64,000 nucleotides of DNA from contig JALMGJ010000002.1 in NCBI GenBank assembly GCA_023362775.1, forward strand, positions 56,080,914-56,144,913, in the 5' to 3' direction. Numbering within the stretch: position 1 is the stretch's first letter; every line of letters starts with the position of its first letter. The notes below the pieces were generated by a model, which was given only the letters and a program-made list of their open reading frames with translations, was not told the DNA's origin and searched no databases. Positions 31,660-42,724 of this stretch are shown piece by piece. The stretch is from Charina bottae (taxonomy: Eukaryota > Chordata > Lepidosauria > Squamata > Charinaidae). The position numbers and the translations under genes are program-made.

Positions 31660-32700
31660 TAATGACTTGCTAAAATTAACGGCCATTTCTATATTTTTTA
31701 TGATATGAATGATGATGAAGATGGTGATGATATATTCAACCAACTAAATACATAAATTTGTATGGTGGTTTACAATGTAACAACAAAATGATAGGTCTCT
31801 TGATCTGAGGAATTTGCAATCTATAATTTGACCACAGAGAGAAGACATGAAGAAGTGGACAATGATGTCTTCATCTGGATTCCTGCAGTGAGCAGTTTGT
31901 TGGACTCAACCTAAATGTCCATTTTGAACTCTATGATTCTTTGAAGGTTTTGTTCAGTCTATATTTTTGAGCAATCTTCTCTGATCTGACTGGCAATCGG
32001 AATATAAATATGAAAATATCTACAATTGTATGAAACTTTCTACACCATGACATGGGCGCATATATTTTTATGTAGTGAATCAATGAGTACCTTTTACATT
32101 TTCATCAAGATGCTAGATAATGGCCTCATGTTTTACATAAAGAGAAGCTACACAACTTGGTAACCACCTGAATATGGGAAGAACCAAAGCAAAATTTTAT
32201 GGAAATTCAGGTTGAATATGATATCAGTAGATGCTAATGATATGCAAACAATTCTATGCACAAACTCTTCTGTTTTGAATGCTGTCTGCCCAAACCAAAG
32301 CATGCGTGTTTTGGATGTTTTGGTCTGTATCATAGCAAAACAAAGCAAAAAACAATAGAAACATGATTGCTTCTGGCAAGGGTGACTTAGGGAGGGGAGT
32401 AAGAGCAAAAAAAGCCAAAGATGATGGTGGTGCTTGCTGAGAAAGGACAAGAAGGGAAGTAATAGGAAGAACAGGGCAGTGAATATGACTCTCTGGAACC
32501 CTGTCTTTGCCATTATGACTGACCACTCAGTCACCTACGGAACAGGCACATGGGCCAGTACACCTGTGGCAATAGTGGTTAAATGCTGGCAGCTGAGAAA
32601 AGGGAATGCCCTGGAAAGATGGGGGCACAGGTATCTAGTGGGATATGCCATGCTGGGAGCAGTGGAGGGCAGAGAATGGACAATGACCACCAGCCATGCC
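31660..32700. other. Unannotated stretch
   Basis: No gene or repeat recognised; several gatgatgaag-like GAT strings near 31706-31728. Confidence 0.4.
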
Positions 32701-32701
32701 T

Positions 32702-33025
32702 TACTTCTAGATGTACTTCAAGGTGCTGGTTGCCATCTTTAAAGCGCTGCACGATGCAGGGCCAGGTTACCTGCAGGATTTCCTATCTCTGAGGATCTCT
32801 GCCCATTCACCATATCCAACGGGGTGAATGCACTCCAGGTCTCCCTTATTAAACAATGTAATCTTGTGGGACCAAGGAGTCATTCCATCTCTGTCAAGGC
32901 ACCTGCCTTATGGAACAACCTCCACCCTGAATCCAGAGGGCCACAACTCTCCTGGACTTCTAGAAGGTGTGAAGATGCAGAGGACATGGGAAGTGAATCA
33001 TGCCTGAATTTTCCTGGGAAAGAGC
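32702..33025 (+). mobile_element. L2 LINE C-terminal fragment
   Basis: Across two frames it reads YFKVLVAIFKALHDAGPGYL and QDFLSLR, then SHSISVKAPALWNNLHPESR. These are the FKVLV.TFKALHG.GPGYL and AFSVAAPALWN.LPPE blocks of L2. No 3' tail is obvious. At least one frameshift; dead. Confidence 0.75.
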
Positions 33026-33181
33026 CAGAAGCAAAGGATATACTGATAATGTGAGAGATAGAAGAGATAATTACAAAGGAAAGAATGAATACAACTGTGG
33101 AGGGAACAGAGGAGTTAATTTTTAACAAATGTGTTGCCTATTAAGGAAGTGTGTGGGAGGGAAACTTGAGAAGATTGCCAT

Positions 33182-33185
<4 letters not shown>

Positions 33186-33239
<54 letters not shown>
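33186..33239. repeat. (GA)n microsatellite
   Basis: 27 uninterrupted GA units. Confidence 0.98.
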
Positions 33240-33242
<3 letters not shown>

Positions 33243-33331
33243 TCAGAAATATCATTGGATAATTTTAATGGGTAGAAAATGAGGAGGAACTCCAGCCTTT
33301 CTACTCTGTATCCAGCCTTCTCTCACCTGGT

Positions 33332-33425
33332 GTCCTTCAAATGTGTTAAGTTATACATTTCCAGTCAGCACTTCTGGAAATTATAGCTGAAACACAGGTT
33401 GATGAGACTGCCTTGGAATACAAGA
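33332..33425. mobile_element. Probable hAT-type MITE fragment
   Basis: tggtgtccttcaaatgtgtt, followed by cttctggaaattatagctga, resembles the amniote MITE group with ...GTCCTCCAAATGTGTTGGAC...GGGAATTATAGCTG.... The ends are eroded. Confidence 0.45.
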
Positions 33426-33429
33426 TGCC

Positions 33430-36168
33430 AGATGATGTTGTAGTGCTGCTTGGTCAGAGGGACAGTAGACAAGGAGGAACAGGCAATGAATTTGTAATCA
33501 ACCAATGAGAAAGAGCAGAACTGGAGAGCAGTAGGTCAATGGGAGAACAGGATAAGCTTCTGCATATATTAGTACAATTCAAAGCATGGGAATACAGTCC
33601 TCCGCTACCTAAAAAGTGGGAAGGTGCAGAAGCTGCTGGGTTTCCACCATTTGCTTTCTAATGTACAGACATACCATAAGAGGTAAACAGATAGTCCTAC
33701 TGCAGGTAGAACCTGTAGACGGTATCCCATGGCTACCCTTTCTGACAATCCTACTTTACCCCAGGCCTGCACAACATGCCAAGCAGCCTTGTGCAGCCCA
33801 CCAACATTTTCAAAAGAGTAAATTTATGGCTGCTGCTGACCTGAAATGCGTGCTGCTGAGCACCTCCAAGCCTCACTGCTGCTCCCAGCTCTAGTGCTTC
33901 CACCGCTTTGCTAGCCACGGAACAGCTGATTGGCACTCCAGGTATTTCTTTGTGGCCCATGAGGATTTTTAATCTATCAAGGTGGCCCTTTCTCCTCAAC
34001 AAGTTTTGCAGGCATGCTGTATCCAGACACCCTCCGCTCTCTTTCTATATCGGTTTGCCTTTCTTCATTCAGAGCTGTAGAACGTCTCTTTCTTCTGTAT
34101 TAGTCAGCTGCCTTTCCAGAGAGTCAGCTGGTAAATCTGTGGCAGCAAAAGGTCTTGTGCAGCTGAGAAGCTGGCAACTGTATTCGGGCATAAGTTTTCA
34201 TGGATTACTCTCCGTTTCATCAGAACCATTGTGTTATAATGATTGATGTGTATACTGTATATACACTCTTGTTTAGGAAGCAGTTGTAAACAGGGAGGTC
34301 AGGAGAAAATGAAATACAGACAGTAATAAATACCATAACAATAGCAATTCCCAAAAGAGTTGTTGAGTGATAACACAACCATTTTTTGTATTAGTGAGAT
34401 GATTAGCAGATGTAATGTAATTTTCTTTTTAAATTGTCCTAGAGGATAGGATGTCACAGAATATAGAAATGAACATCTTAATGAGTTGTAACTTTACCAT
34501 TTCACATTGCAATCAGTCTTTGACATTCTTTTGTTCAAGAATGGCTATGTTAAGGTCACTAGCAGAATGTCCCAAGTATTCTTCCATTGGCTTCTGAATA
34601 TAGTCATGTCTAGTACAGCCATATAACCATTCTAAGATCAGATTTATTTCTATTGATTATTTTGGTTTATTTAATCTATGTAGAATGCAGAAAGGCATTA
34701 CTGGCTAATGATGGCATATATTACATTGAAAAGTGAACAGGTATATGAACCCCCGTTGTCGCAGATGACAGTATTAGGTAAATTGAAAAAAAATCCTAAA
34801 TTATTAAGCAACATTACTTGTTTAATTGGAAACCAAACATTTTAGACCAATCACACTCAGTAAGCAGGGATCGAATAGCAGAATTAGCAAAGCAGCAAAG
34901 ATGAGAATATAGTCTGAGAATTGGTAGCATGGGTATGGATTAGGACTTTTAAGATTACAAGAAACCCAAGGCAGTATGTTCATTTGAGCCCCCTGCCTTT
35001 CTTCCCACTTCGTCCTTTATTAATAGATACTTTTCTCTATTGTTTTTTTCCATTGCAGTCAATGGTCCAATAAATGAAAATTATTCTTAGGACTGTATTT
35101 GCCTTGAATGAAAAATATGGATCCCTCTGTTAATTTCAAATATGGAACATTACTTTGAATGAAGCTCCTTGCATATATGGGTCCTAAGGCAATTTACCAC
35201 ATTGCCCCTATTCAATGTCCTGATCAGAGAAAATAATCAGGTTCATTGGCTTGGAAGATGGCAAAGAAGGAGGAGGTTGAGAAGGAGGAGGAAAGGTTGA
35301 ATTTATAGTAGATGAAGCCAAGATTTCAGGTTCCTTTAGAGGCACAAAACAGTTAAATGTGAACAAGGTCTTAATATGTGCTGAACCAACAGTTATATCT
35401 GGGATGCCTTAAAGCTTTCCTCCTCCATTTTCAAACATGAATTACAAACCACTTGAGCAAACTTGAGGGTTGTCATTTGTTCCAAAACCTCAACAACCTC
35501 AGTCAAAGCTTATCCATCGTCCAAATCAGGGAGGGCAAATTGGTATAAGCAGCAGAGGAAGAACTGAGTGGAGCCAGGGCATTGGCTATTAATTTCCTGA
35601 CCTCAGTTCAACTCATTGTGATACTTGGTCAGCATTAGTTATAACTTTGCAGAGATTGATTTTTACTGACATCCTTATAACTGTAATCAGACAGCTTGAT
35701 AAAGTGGGACACTTAAATGATAAATCTCTGTAGAGCATCCAAGCTAGGTTTTTCCATGGTATTGTTTGGTCTTTCCATCTTGACTTTGCTCAAGGCCTGA
35801 AATGTCATTTGCCAAACTATCCTCGTTCCTTCTAGCATTTGTCCTGAAATAGATCTACTAGAAGCAAAGCACCCAACTTGTACTCTCAGCAGGACTTTGG
35901 CAGAATACCTAAAGTGATAGGAGAAAGTTTTCTAATGAAAGGTTCCATCTTTTATTGGGAGTTGGTATGTAAGTGTACAAACACTATATATTACACATGC
36001 TTGGATACTCACACATTGTTATCCTAAAACACATATTGCCAGTGATAACAGTGACATTGAGAAGAGGGCCATTACTAATTTCTGACATCTAGAAAACCTA
36101 ATAAAGTCAGTGTGAACCATGCTACAGTTACTCAGACAATATGCACAGTTTCCAGGCACAGATGGGAC
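33430..36168. other. Unannotated stretch
   Basis: No gene or repeat recognised in 2.7 kb, apart from a GGA/GAA-rich patch at 35268-35300. Confidence 0.4.
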
Positions 36169-36180
36169 TAGACTCCAACT

Positions 36181-36380
36181 GTGGAGTCCATGGTGCTCTC
36201 TGAGCCTTGTTGTTTTATTGCAGACGTTTCATTGCCAGGCTAGGCAACATCTTCAGTGCAAAAAGGGAGTGGAACTTGCTCTCTGTTTTTATATACCTTG
36301 GCTTGTCCTGCCTGTGTTGGTGGAGGTGTTGTACTCTCCTTGGTAGTACCTTGATTAGGTTGTTGTTTGCTGCTTGGTTG
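36181..36380 (-). repeat. Left inverted arm of the PLE
   Basis: Reverse complement of 36680-36877 with a few differences. It starts gtggagtccatggtgctctc and contains, on the minus strand, the better preserved hairpin with GAAACGTC. Confidence 0.9.
36220..36265 (-). ncRNA. Hammerhead-ribozyme-like fold, best copy
   Basis: On the minus strand: stem I TTGCA, CTGAAGA (36256-36250), one extra T, stem II GTTGCC/GGCAAT with loop TAGCCT, GAAA, ACGT, cleavage base C, then stem I TGCAA. Stem I is a perfect 5-bp helix directly abutting the core, the layout of a type I hammerhead with a 2-bp self-complementary stem III (dimer-type). The extra T before stem II is the one departure. Confidence 0.65.
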
Positions 36381-36383
36381 ATG

Positions 36384-36801
36384 TTGCCTACCCTACTTTC
36401 AACTGGGAAACTGTGAGCATCTTAAACCAAGCCAAATCCAAAAATGCTAGAGAATTCCTGGAAGCTTGGCACTCAGACAAAGCAGCCATCAACAGACACA
36501 TAGAGGTAAACAACATTTACATACCATTCATAAGAGACAATAGAAAAGCCAGAAGACCAGAACACCTCTTTGCCAGCAATCAACAACAAGATATGCAAAG
36601 ATTAACAGCAAGATTAGCAGCAGAGGAGCAATCAAACAACACAATAGACCCTAATCAAGGAACTATTAACCCAGTCAATCAACCAAGCAGCAAACAACAA
36701 CCCAATCAATGTACTACCAAGGAGAGTACAACACCCCCACCAACACAGGCAGGACAAGCCAGGGTATATAAACAGAGAGCAAGTTCCACTCCCTTTTCGC
36801 C
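36384..36801 (+). pseudogene. PLE protein C-terminal end
   Basis: An open frame reads SILNQAKSKNAREFLEAWHS, then INRHIEVNNIY, typical of the segment after the GIY-YIG domain in Penelope proteins. A Gln/Asn/Pro/Thr-rich low-complexity region (QQQDMQRLTARLAAEEQSNN, STTPPPTQAGQ) then runs to a stop at 36803-36805. The low-complexity end coincides with the right inverted arm, so the terminal repeat overlaps the coding end. No catalytic domain is present. Confidence 0.72.
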
Positions 36802-36840
36802 CTGAAGATGTTGCCTAGCCTGGCAATGAAATATCTGCAA
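36802..36840 (+). ncRNA. Hammerhead-like fold in the right arm, altered
   Basis: Same core as the left arm, but GAAAC GTC has become GAAATATC and the base before CTGA is C instead of A, so stem I is interrupted. ATAT is still self-complementary. Probably inactive. Confidence 0.45.
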
Positions 36841-36926
36841 GAAAACAACAAGGCTCAGAGAGCACCATGGACTCCACAGTTCAACCCTGAGCTACAAATA
36901 TTCTCTTCGATTGGTAGACTCCAACT

Positions 36927-39028
36927 ATTGTCTGCAAAAATGAAACTGAGCACGTCAAGTTCCCCAAGCAGAGGTGGGATTAAATACCTCTGCTCATTCT
37001 ATATTTTGTGGTCCAGTAGAGCAGTGAATTGTCTAAGAAAAATTAAGACCTGGGATGTGGTATATTCAGTGCTGCCTCAATGCACCACGTGTTTTGAAAT
37101 TTAGGTTGTGTGGAAGCCCTGCTTGGCTGATTGGACTTTTAATGTATAGCATATCAACATACAGTAGATAATTGAGCTCCTATTGGGATTTTGTAAGCTT
37201 TTTCCCCCAATTATTTTCTGGGTCCCAAGTGAAGGCTGAGAAAGCCAAAACTTTGATGAAAATTTGATGTGTGTGCACACAGACACAGACACACATATTT
37301 CAGGCGTTTACAATAGCACAGGATGGTCACTGAAAATGTTTCTTTGATAGTAGTGAAGAATTTAAGATAAAAAGCAGCTGAGTAGGAGGGTTTGAGGTTT
37401 TTTTTTAAGACAAAAAGAAACAACTTTGAACTTTCAGGCAATATATTTTAAACCCAAACAGATGTGGCTTAAGCTTTGTTTTTGATCCCCTTGTACATGT
37501 GTGTTGAAATGATGACTTTCAGATGCCTGGACATAATTTGTGTCTGTTAGAGTATCACCTTGGTACATAGATCATATATGTTGAATGCTCAGAGTCTTTG
37601 AACATAAAACGAAAGAACCATGTAGAATTTATGTTGGCCTTTTAGCTCTTGTGTGTGTGTGCACAACCCTGTAACTGAAGCAGTGCAACCACACAAAAGC
37701 AGAATGTTTGAACAATCCTTTTATCTTGAAGCCCTAAGATGTACTAAGTTTAACTGAAGTGAGGAGGGAAACATAATGCTGGAAGTTAAAATACTACACT
37801 CATGTGCCACAAACATTAGAGATTTTCCTGCTTAACATCTGTTAACATCCTATTTTTCTTGTGTTTATGTTCTTATCCCATGAGCCACAGTGCAATACCA
37901 ACATTAGAAATCAATATTGGTAGAGATTTCCTTTCAATAGCAATTCCATTGCAATATAAATGCATTAGTGACACCATCCTTCTCCATCTGTATAGATATA
38001 GCTCTACTTTCAAAGAGCTATAGATCCATAACTACTTCCCCAAGGAAAAAATAAAAGATTAAAATAAAAGAGAGCTGGCAATATAAATGACCCATACATT
38101 GGGAATTGTACGTTTCGGCATAATGAAAGGAAAGAAGTTTAAACCCAAGCTGATCAAATTCTCCTTAAATAATTCTGACTGTTGACATGACAACTGTTCA
38201 TAAGATGCAATAACATTGCCTTTTTAGCTCCCAAATTTGCTGAGGCTATTTTGTGAAGCCTTCAATTAGCTCCATCAATATTCTGGTCTGCATAATGCCA
38301 CTGGAAACCATTAACATGTATACACAAGGCTCATTTTGAGAAATACAGGATAACTTCATGATTTTTACATGCAGTCACATTTAATTCTGAAAGGCAAGCT
38401 CCATGGAATATGTATAGCATCACTCCAGTTTTTATTCTTCATTTTCAAGATAAAATAGGACTAATTTGCAGAACTAGGTAAGGGTTGAGGAAACCTCATA
38501 TTTCTCTCATCCCTTTAAAAAAAATGTGGCCCAATGGTTAAATAATTATGTCAGTTTGAATGAATCTCATTTTTTAAAAAACAAATCCACATAGCCATTT
38601 ATGTGGGTTTTCCCACTAAAGAAAAGGAATTGCGAATTAAGCTCTCTTTATTTCATGTAGATCAGGATTAAGTCACCATTATCTTCCACTAAAGGAATAA
38701 AGCAGTGGAAGTTGAGAGGATGGTATGAATTCTATATGTTGTCTAGTTTGTCCATTAGTATCTTCTTTGCTTGAAAATTTACTAGTGTTATCAGCTACAT
38801 TTGTGACCTACCAGGTATCCTATGTAGACCCTCACCATCTCAATAGCCTCATAGCTAAGACTGCTTATGATTTACCTTGGCGTTCTCCTCCCTTCCCAAG
38901 TGTTTATAGAAGTCTTCCTTATGAAGAAAGCAGAGCACACTCCCCACTGGAGCATTCTGAGTTTCTCAGAATGCAGCTGAGTGATGGGAACACGACAGAT
39001 TGGCAATAGAAGGGTGGTTGGCACCATG
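36927..39028. other. Unannotated stretch
   Basis: No gene or repeat recognised; a short alternating purine/pyrimidine patch (tgtgtgtgcacacagacaca) lies at 37269-37288. Confidence 0.4.
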
Positions 39029-39029
39029 A

Positions 39030-39207
39030 TGTGGCCCTGAGGAATTTATATTTTATATAAATTTTAAATATTTTCTATATTTTATATTTATATTTCTATG
39101 ATGTACTTGTTTTTATGATTTTAATCTCTTGTTATTTTAATTGAATTGTAAACCGCCCAGAGTCGCTTGTGAGATGGGCGATGCAGAAATGTGAGAAATA
39201 AATAAAT
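39030..39207 (+). mobile_element. L2 LINE 3'UTR end
   Basis: gtaaaccgcccagagtcgct, then gagatgggcgatgcagaaat and a short AAATA tail, equal in layout to the end of the L2 at 16.4-16.6 kb. Severely 5'-truncated. Confidence 0.85.
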
Positions 39208-39209
39208 AA

Positions 39210-40248
39210 GGAAGTGCCTAATGAGTGAAGCTTAATTTCCCTTCCAGAAATTCTAATCATGTAGGGATGAAGATTTGAGTACAGCTTAGGAGTCTGGGTC
39301 GTCAAGGCAACTGGAACGTATGGGTCTCTGGTTCTAATTGATGCACTGACCACTGCATCACTTTGGCCCTTGCTGGAAGTGGTGGAAAGCCTAGTATAAA
39401 ATAGCTACAGCCCAAAGCCAAACCACAATAAATGAGAAAGTTAACTTGGATAGGACTTGACATGAAGCACAATAGCTGTATCTCAAAGACACAGGTTTAC
39501 TACTTGTCTGTGACATTTTGTGGTAAATATTCAGTTAGAAAGTTCTAGATGGTATGTTTTAAAAAACAAAACAAACTCCTTGGTTGGAATTCTGAAATAA
39601 GCCAGATATTTCCTGCTTTATCTCGCATGCTTAGGTTAAAACTTTAATCTCTTTTCCCGTAACACTGTCATTCCAAGCACAACAAACCAATGCTGAGATT
39701 TCAGTGAAAGATTCTAACCCCTTCCCCACTAGTAAACCTTCAGATTAATATTATGCATGATTCGTTGTGAGATAAAAATGCAGTATGTAATAAAGTAAAT
39801 ACATCCATGCCCTACAATGTGATTAAAGCAACTGCTGGCTTAGAAGAGGACAGGAAACCAAAGCCATTATTTCTCAGCATCTTCGGGTTGAAACAGTTTT
39901 ACATTTGTGAAGCTTTAAATCCTTTGCTGGATTTTTTTTTCATGAAGCTCAGCTATAATTATAGCTTTTCCATTTTTTCCCTCTCTTTAAGTAGCCATCA
40001 TTAACTCCCCTCAAAAGTTATGAATAATGTAAAACATTCCACTTATAACAGATCTTAGTAGATGACTGAATTAACTACTGTACTAAATATTCCTTAAAAC
40101 AGATTTCTTTCAGCTGAAAAGGCATTCTTATGCTTTATACCTCCTCTATATTTCTCTTTATAGAATCCATGTAACGTATGTGGATTGCCTTGCTTCCTTT
40201 CTTTAGAACAGAGAGGGATTTTTACCCACAGCATGACTAGGGAGAAGA
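39210..40248. other. Unannotated stretch
   Basis: No gene or repeat recognised. Confidence 0.4.
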
Positions 40249-40256
40249 ATCTAAGA

Positions 40257-40526
40257 CAGGGCTTTCCAAAGTTTTCCCACGGCAACACACCAACCGCCGT
40301 TGGTGTGTCGCCGCGGGAAAACCTGGAATTGCCGCCATTGCGGCAGCGCGCAAAAACCCGGAAGCGCTGCTGCCGCTTTCGGTTTTTGCGCACCGCCGTT
40401 GGTGTGTCGCCGCGGGAAAACCAGGAAGTGCTGATGATGATCAGCGCTTCCGGGTTGTGTGGCGACACACCAGACTGTGTGTGGCAACACACTTCTGTAT
40501 CGCCACACACAGTTTGGAAAGCTCTA
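40257..40526. mobile_element. hAT MITE (CAGAGCTTTCCAAAC family), copy 3
   Basis: Ends cagggctttccaaagttttc and acagtttggaaagctcta; exact duplication atctaaga at 40249-40256 and 40527-40534. The interior is built of repeated gttggtgtgtcgccgcggga and cggaagcgct-type blocks in direct and inverted order, forming a compact, GC-rich hairpin structure. Confidence 0.93.
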
Positions 40527-40542
40527 ATCTAAGAGCCTACAG

Positions 40543-40860
40543 CAGCCTTTCTCAACCTTTTGACCCTGGAGGAACCCTGAATTTTTTTTCAGGCCTGGGG
40601 GAACCTCTGCACATTCAGGCTCAAATATAGGGCAGAAGTTACAAAATTATTATATTCCTTTCATGGGTAGGCCTGTATATATGCATCAACAGTGTTCTTA
40701 AACTAAAAATAAAGAATGAAACTTACGTCTTTAATGTGAAGTTCCCTGAATTTGAAATAATTTTTAAATTATTTCTAGGGATTCCCTGATCTCCCAGGGA
40801 ACCCCTAGTGACCTTTCATGGAACCCGAGGGTTCCACAGAATCCTGGTTGAGAAAACCTG
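40543..40860. mobile_element. hAT MITE, second family
   Basis: The left end cagcctttctcaaccttttg and the right end cctggttgagaaaacctg are inverted repeats; ctggaggaaccctgaa at the left pairs with ggaacccgagggttccac at the right. Flanks gcctacag and gcctcaaa are a weak 8-bp duplication (5 of 8 match). It abuts copy 3 of the other family. Confidence 0.8.
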
Positions 40861-40868
40861 GCCTCAAA

Positions 40869-41560
40869 TGTATAGGTTGGATTCATAGGGTTAAAAGCAA
40901 TTATTAAGGCTATCAAGGCCAACCCTTTGCTCAGTGCAGCATTTCTGTCAAATGGTTATCAGATTCTGCTTGAATATACCCAGTGAAGGGAAGCCCACTA
41001 CTTTTCTGAATAATTGGTTCCACTGTCACACTGTTCTTACTATTAGGCAGTTTATCCAAGCATGCAATCTGAATTTGCCTTCCTGTAACTGAAGATAATT
41101 ATCCTGCATTCTGGGACAATAGAGTATAGGTCATGGCCTTTTTCTTTATGATGTCCTTTCAGATCATTCTGGAGAAGATAGCTCTCTGTTCAAGTAGCTC
41201 ATGTTAATTTGTGTAAAATCAGTATTAGGTACAGAGGGAAACAGGGTCCCCCTGCTATCTTTTTCATCTATTTACCCGCACAGTTGCCTAATTGATCCTG
41301 CAACCTCAGATCTGAAGGGAAAGAGGTTATGGCTCTAATGTTACAGACGTGAAAATTATAATCAGCACCCAGCCTGCTTCTGCCATGTATGTGTTTGGGT
41401 GTTTACTGCTGCCCTAAACACAGTTTGCAAAACCATCCACTGGTGATTATTTATGATAAAAGACTGAGTTGCTGAAAGAGAGAGTAGCGATAAGAGGATG
41501 TAAGGGGAGAGGATATGGAGTCTACTTAGAGGGAAAGGATTGTGTTCCAGAATTTTTTTA
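40869..41560. other. Unannotated stretch
   Basis: Resembles no repeat or gene I know with confidence. The start (taggttggattcatagggtt, aaggccaaccctttgctcag) is phrase-like for an old CR1/L3-type remnant but too weak to call. Confidence 0.35.
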
Positions 41561-41561
41561 A

Positions 41562-41742
41562 AAAATTTCTATCCCGCCTTTATTACTTTTATAAATAACT
41601 CAAGGCGGGGAACATACCTATTACTCCTTCCTCCTCCTCTTTTCCCCACAACAACCACCCTGTGAGGTGAGTTGGGCTGAGAGAGAGTGACTGGCCCAAG
41701 GTCACCCAGCCGGCTTTCATGCCTAAGGCGGGACTAGAACTC
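41562..41742 (-). mobile_element. CORE-type SINE fragment
   Basis: Same layout as 3766-4095: tail ctatcccgcctttattactt, core cacctcac/gttgggctgagagagagtg and aaggtcacccagccggcttt, ending gggactagaactcatgcc. The tRNA head is missing and the tail lacks a long TTTA repeat. Confidence 0.85.
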
Positions 41743-42149
41743 ATGCCACAGAAATGTGTACAGTTATGTTAATGGGAAATATGAAAAAGGATGCTTGACA
41801 GAATAATGAAGTGAGAAAGGCTCTAGATGAGAAAAAATTTATAAGAGAATGATTGCTGCAAAAAAGAGGATGAGAGAAAGGTGTTATATAATGCATACAG
41901 AAAAAAAGATGAAAAATATAGTTAAAGAAAGCAAAGGATGGTTAAGATTTAAACAGAGTAAATGCAAAGCAGTTCTGATAGAAATAAAATGTAGTTTTGG
42001 TAGAGTGTGAAGAGGAATAAAGAAAGAGCCTCCAGCAGAGTGAATGGGATTAAAAATAAAGTTGATGAATGATTTGGGATGAAACTGAAATGAGACAATG
42101 CTGAAAGCACTTTGTAGCAATTTGTATAATAAAATTAATTAGTATCCTA

Positions 42150-42372
42150 CCTTTTGTTCAGGTGGGAGGAAAGAGAAGAGGACGACCACCAGCAATGTGG
42201 ATTTATTTATTTGAGTTTATTAGCTGACCAATCCCAATAGACTGTTACAGCGGCAATGGGTGCACTGTTGGAAGACCTGAAGGGCCAAGTTAGGGACAGA
42301 TCGTCATGGAGAAAATCAATCTATGTGGTCGCTAAGAGTTGACACCGACTTGATGGCATATAATCAATCAAT
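42150..42372 (+). mobile_element. RTE-like LINE 3' end (ATCA tail)
   Basis: Translated fragments read GGKRRGRPPAMW and (after a short insertion at about 42197-42250) AMGALLEDLKGQVRDRSSW and RKSIYVVAKS.HRLDGI, the standard end of RTE-type proteins. The DNA then ends atggcatataatcaatcaat, a tandem ATCA tail. It differs from BovB, which ends in AAC repeats. Confidence 0.65.
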
Positions 42373-42374
42373 TT

Positions 42375-42720
42375 TGTTTAGACACTCAAGGTGGGATACA
42401 CGGCACTCCTTCCTCCCCTGGAAGAAGGAGGAGAACCAGCACAACACAGTGCCACCCACCCCCAACTCCCACAGCCGGTCCAGAAGGATATCATGATTGA
42501 TGGTATCAAAAGTTGCTGAGAGTTCAACAAGAGCAAAGATGGACGTACTACACCCATCCCGCTCCTCCCAGAGGTCATCCAAGAGCATGAACAATGCTGT
42601 CTCAGTCTTATACCTCAGTTTGAATCCCCACTGAAAGGGGTCCAGATAATCCATTTCATCAGGAGTCCCTTGAAGCTGCAGTGTGACCACTTTTTCCACC
42701 CTTCCCTCAAGGAACATTTA
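42375..42720 (-). pseudogene. L2 reverse transcriptase fragment
   Basis: A minus-strand frame reads ETALFMLLDDLWEERDGCST, FALVELSATFDTINHDILLD and LCWFSSFFQGRK, parallel to LLDLSAAFDTVDHGILLGRL and RWFASFLQGRS of the L2 at 15.2 kb. It covers only the fingers/palm start. The catalytic YADD is absent. Confidence 0.8.
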
Positions 42721-42724
42721 ACCA

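Larger units (their letters stand above)
36181..36914 (+). mobile_element. Penelope-like element with 200-bp inverted arms, 12-bp target duplication
   Basis: The target duplication tagactccaact lies at 36169-36180 and 36915-36926. The left arm (36181-36380) is an inverted copy of the right arm (36680-36877). Between them lies the end of the PLE protein gene. Inverted terminal segments are characteristic of Penelope-type integration products. Both arms carry the hammerhead-like hairpin. Only the last 30% of the element is present. Confidence 0.9.

Noticed and set aside
33616..34246. Overlapping 92- and 112-codon frames as a possible gene
   Set aside because: Different frames, no motif, no splice signals that connect them.
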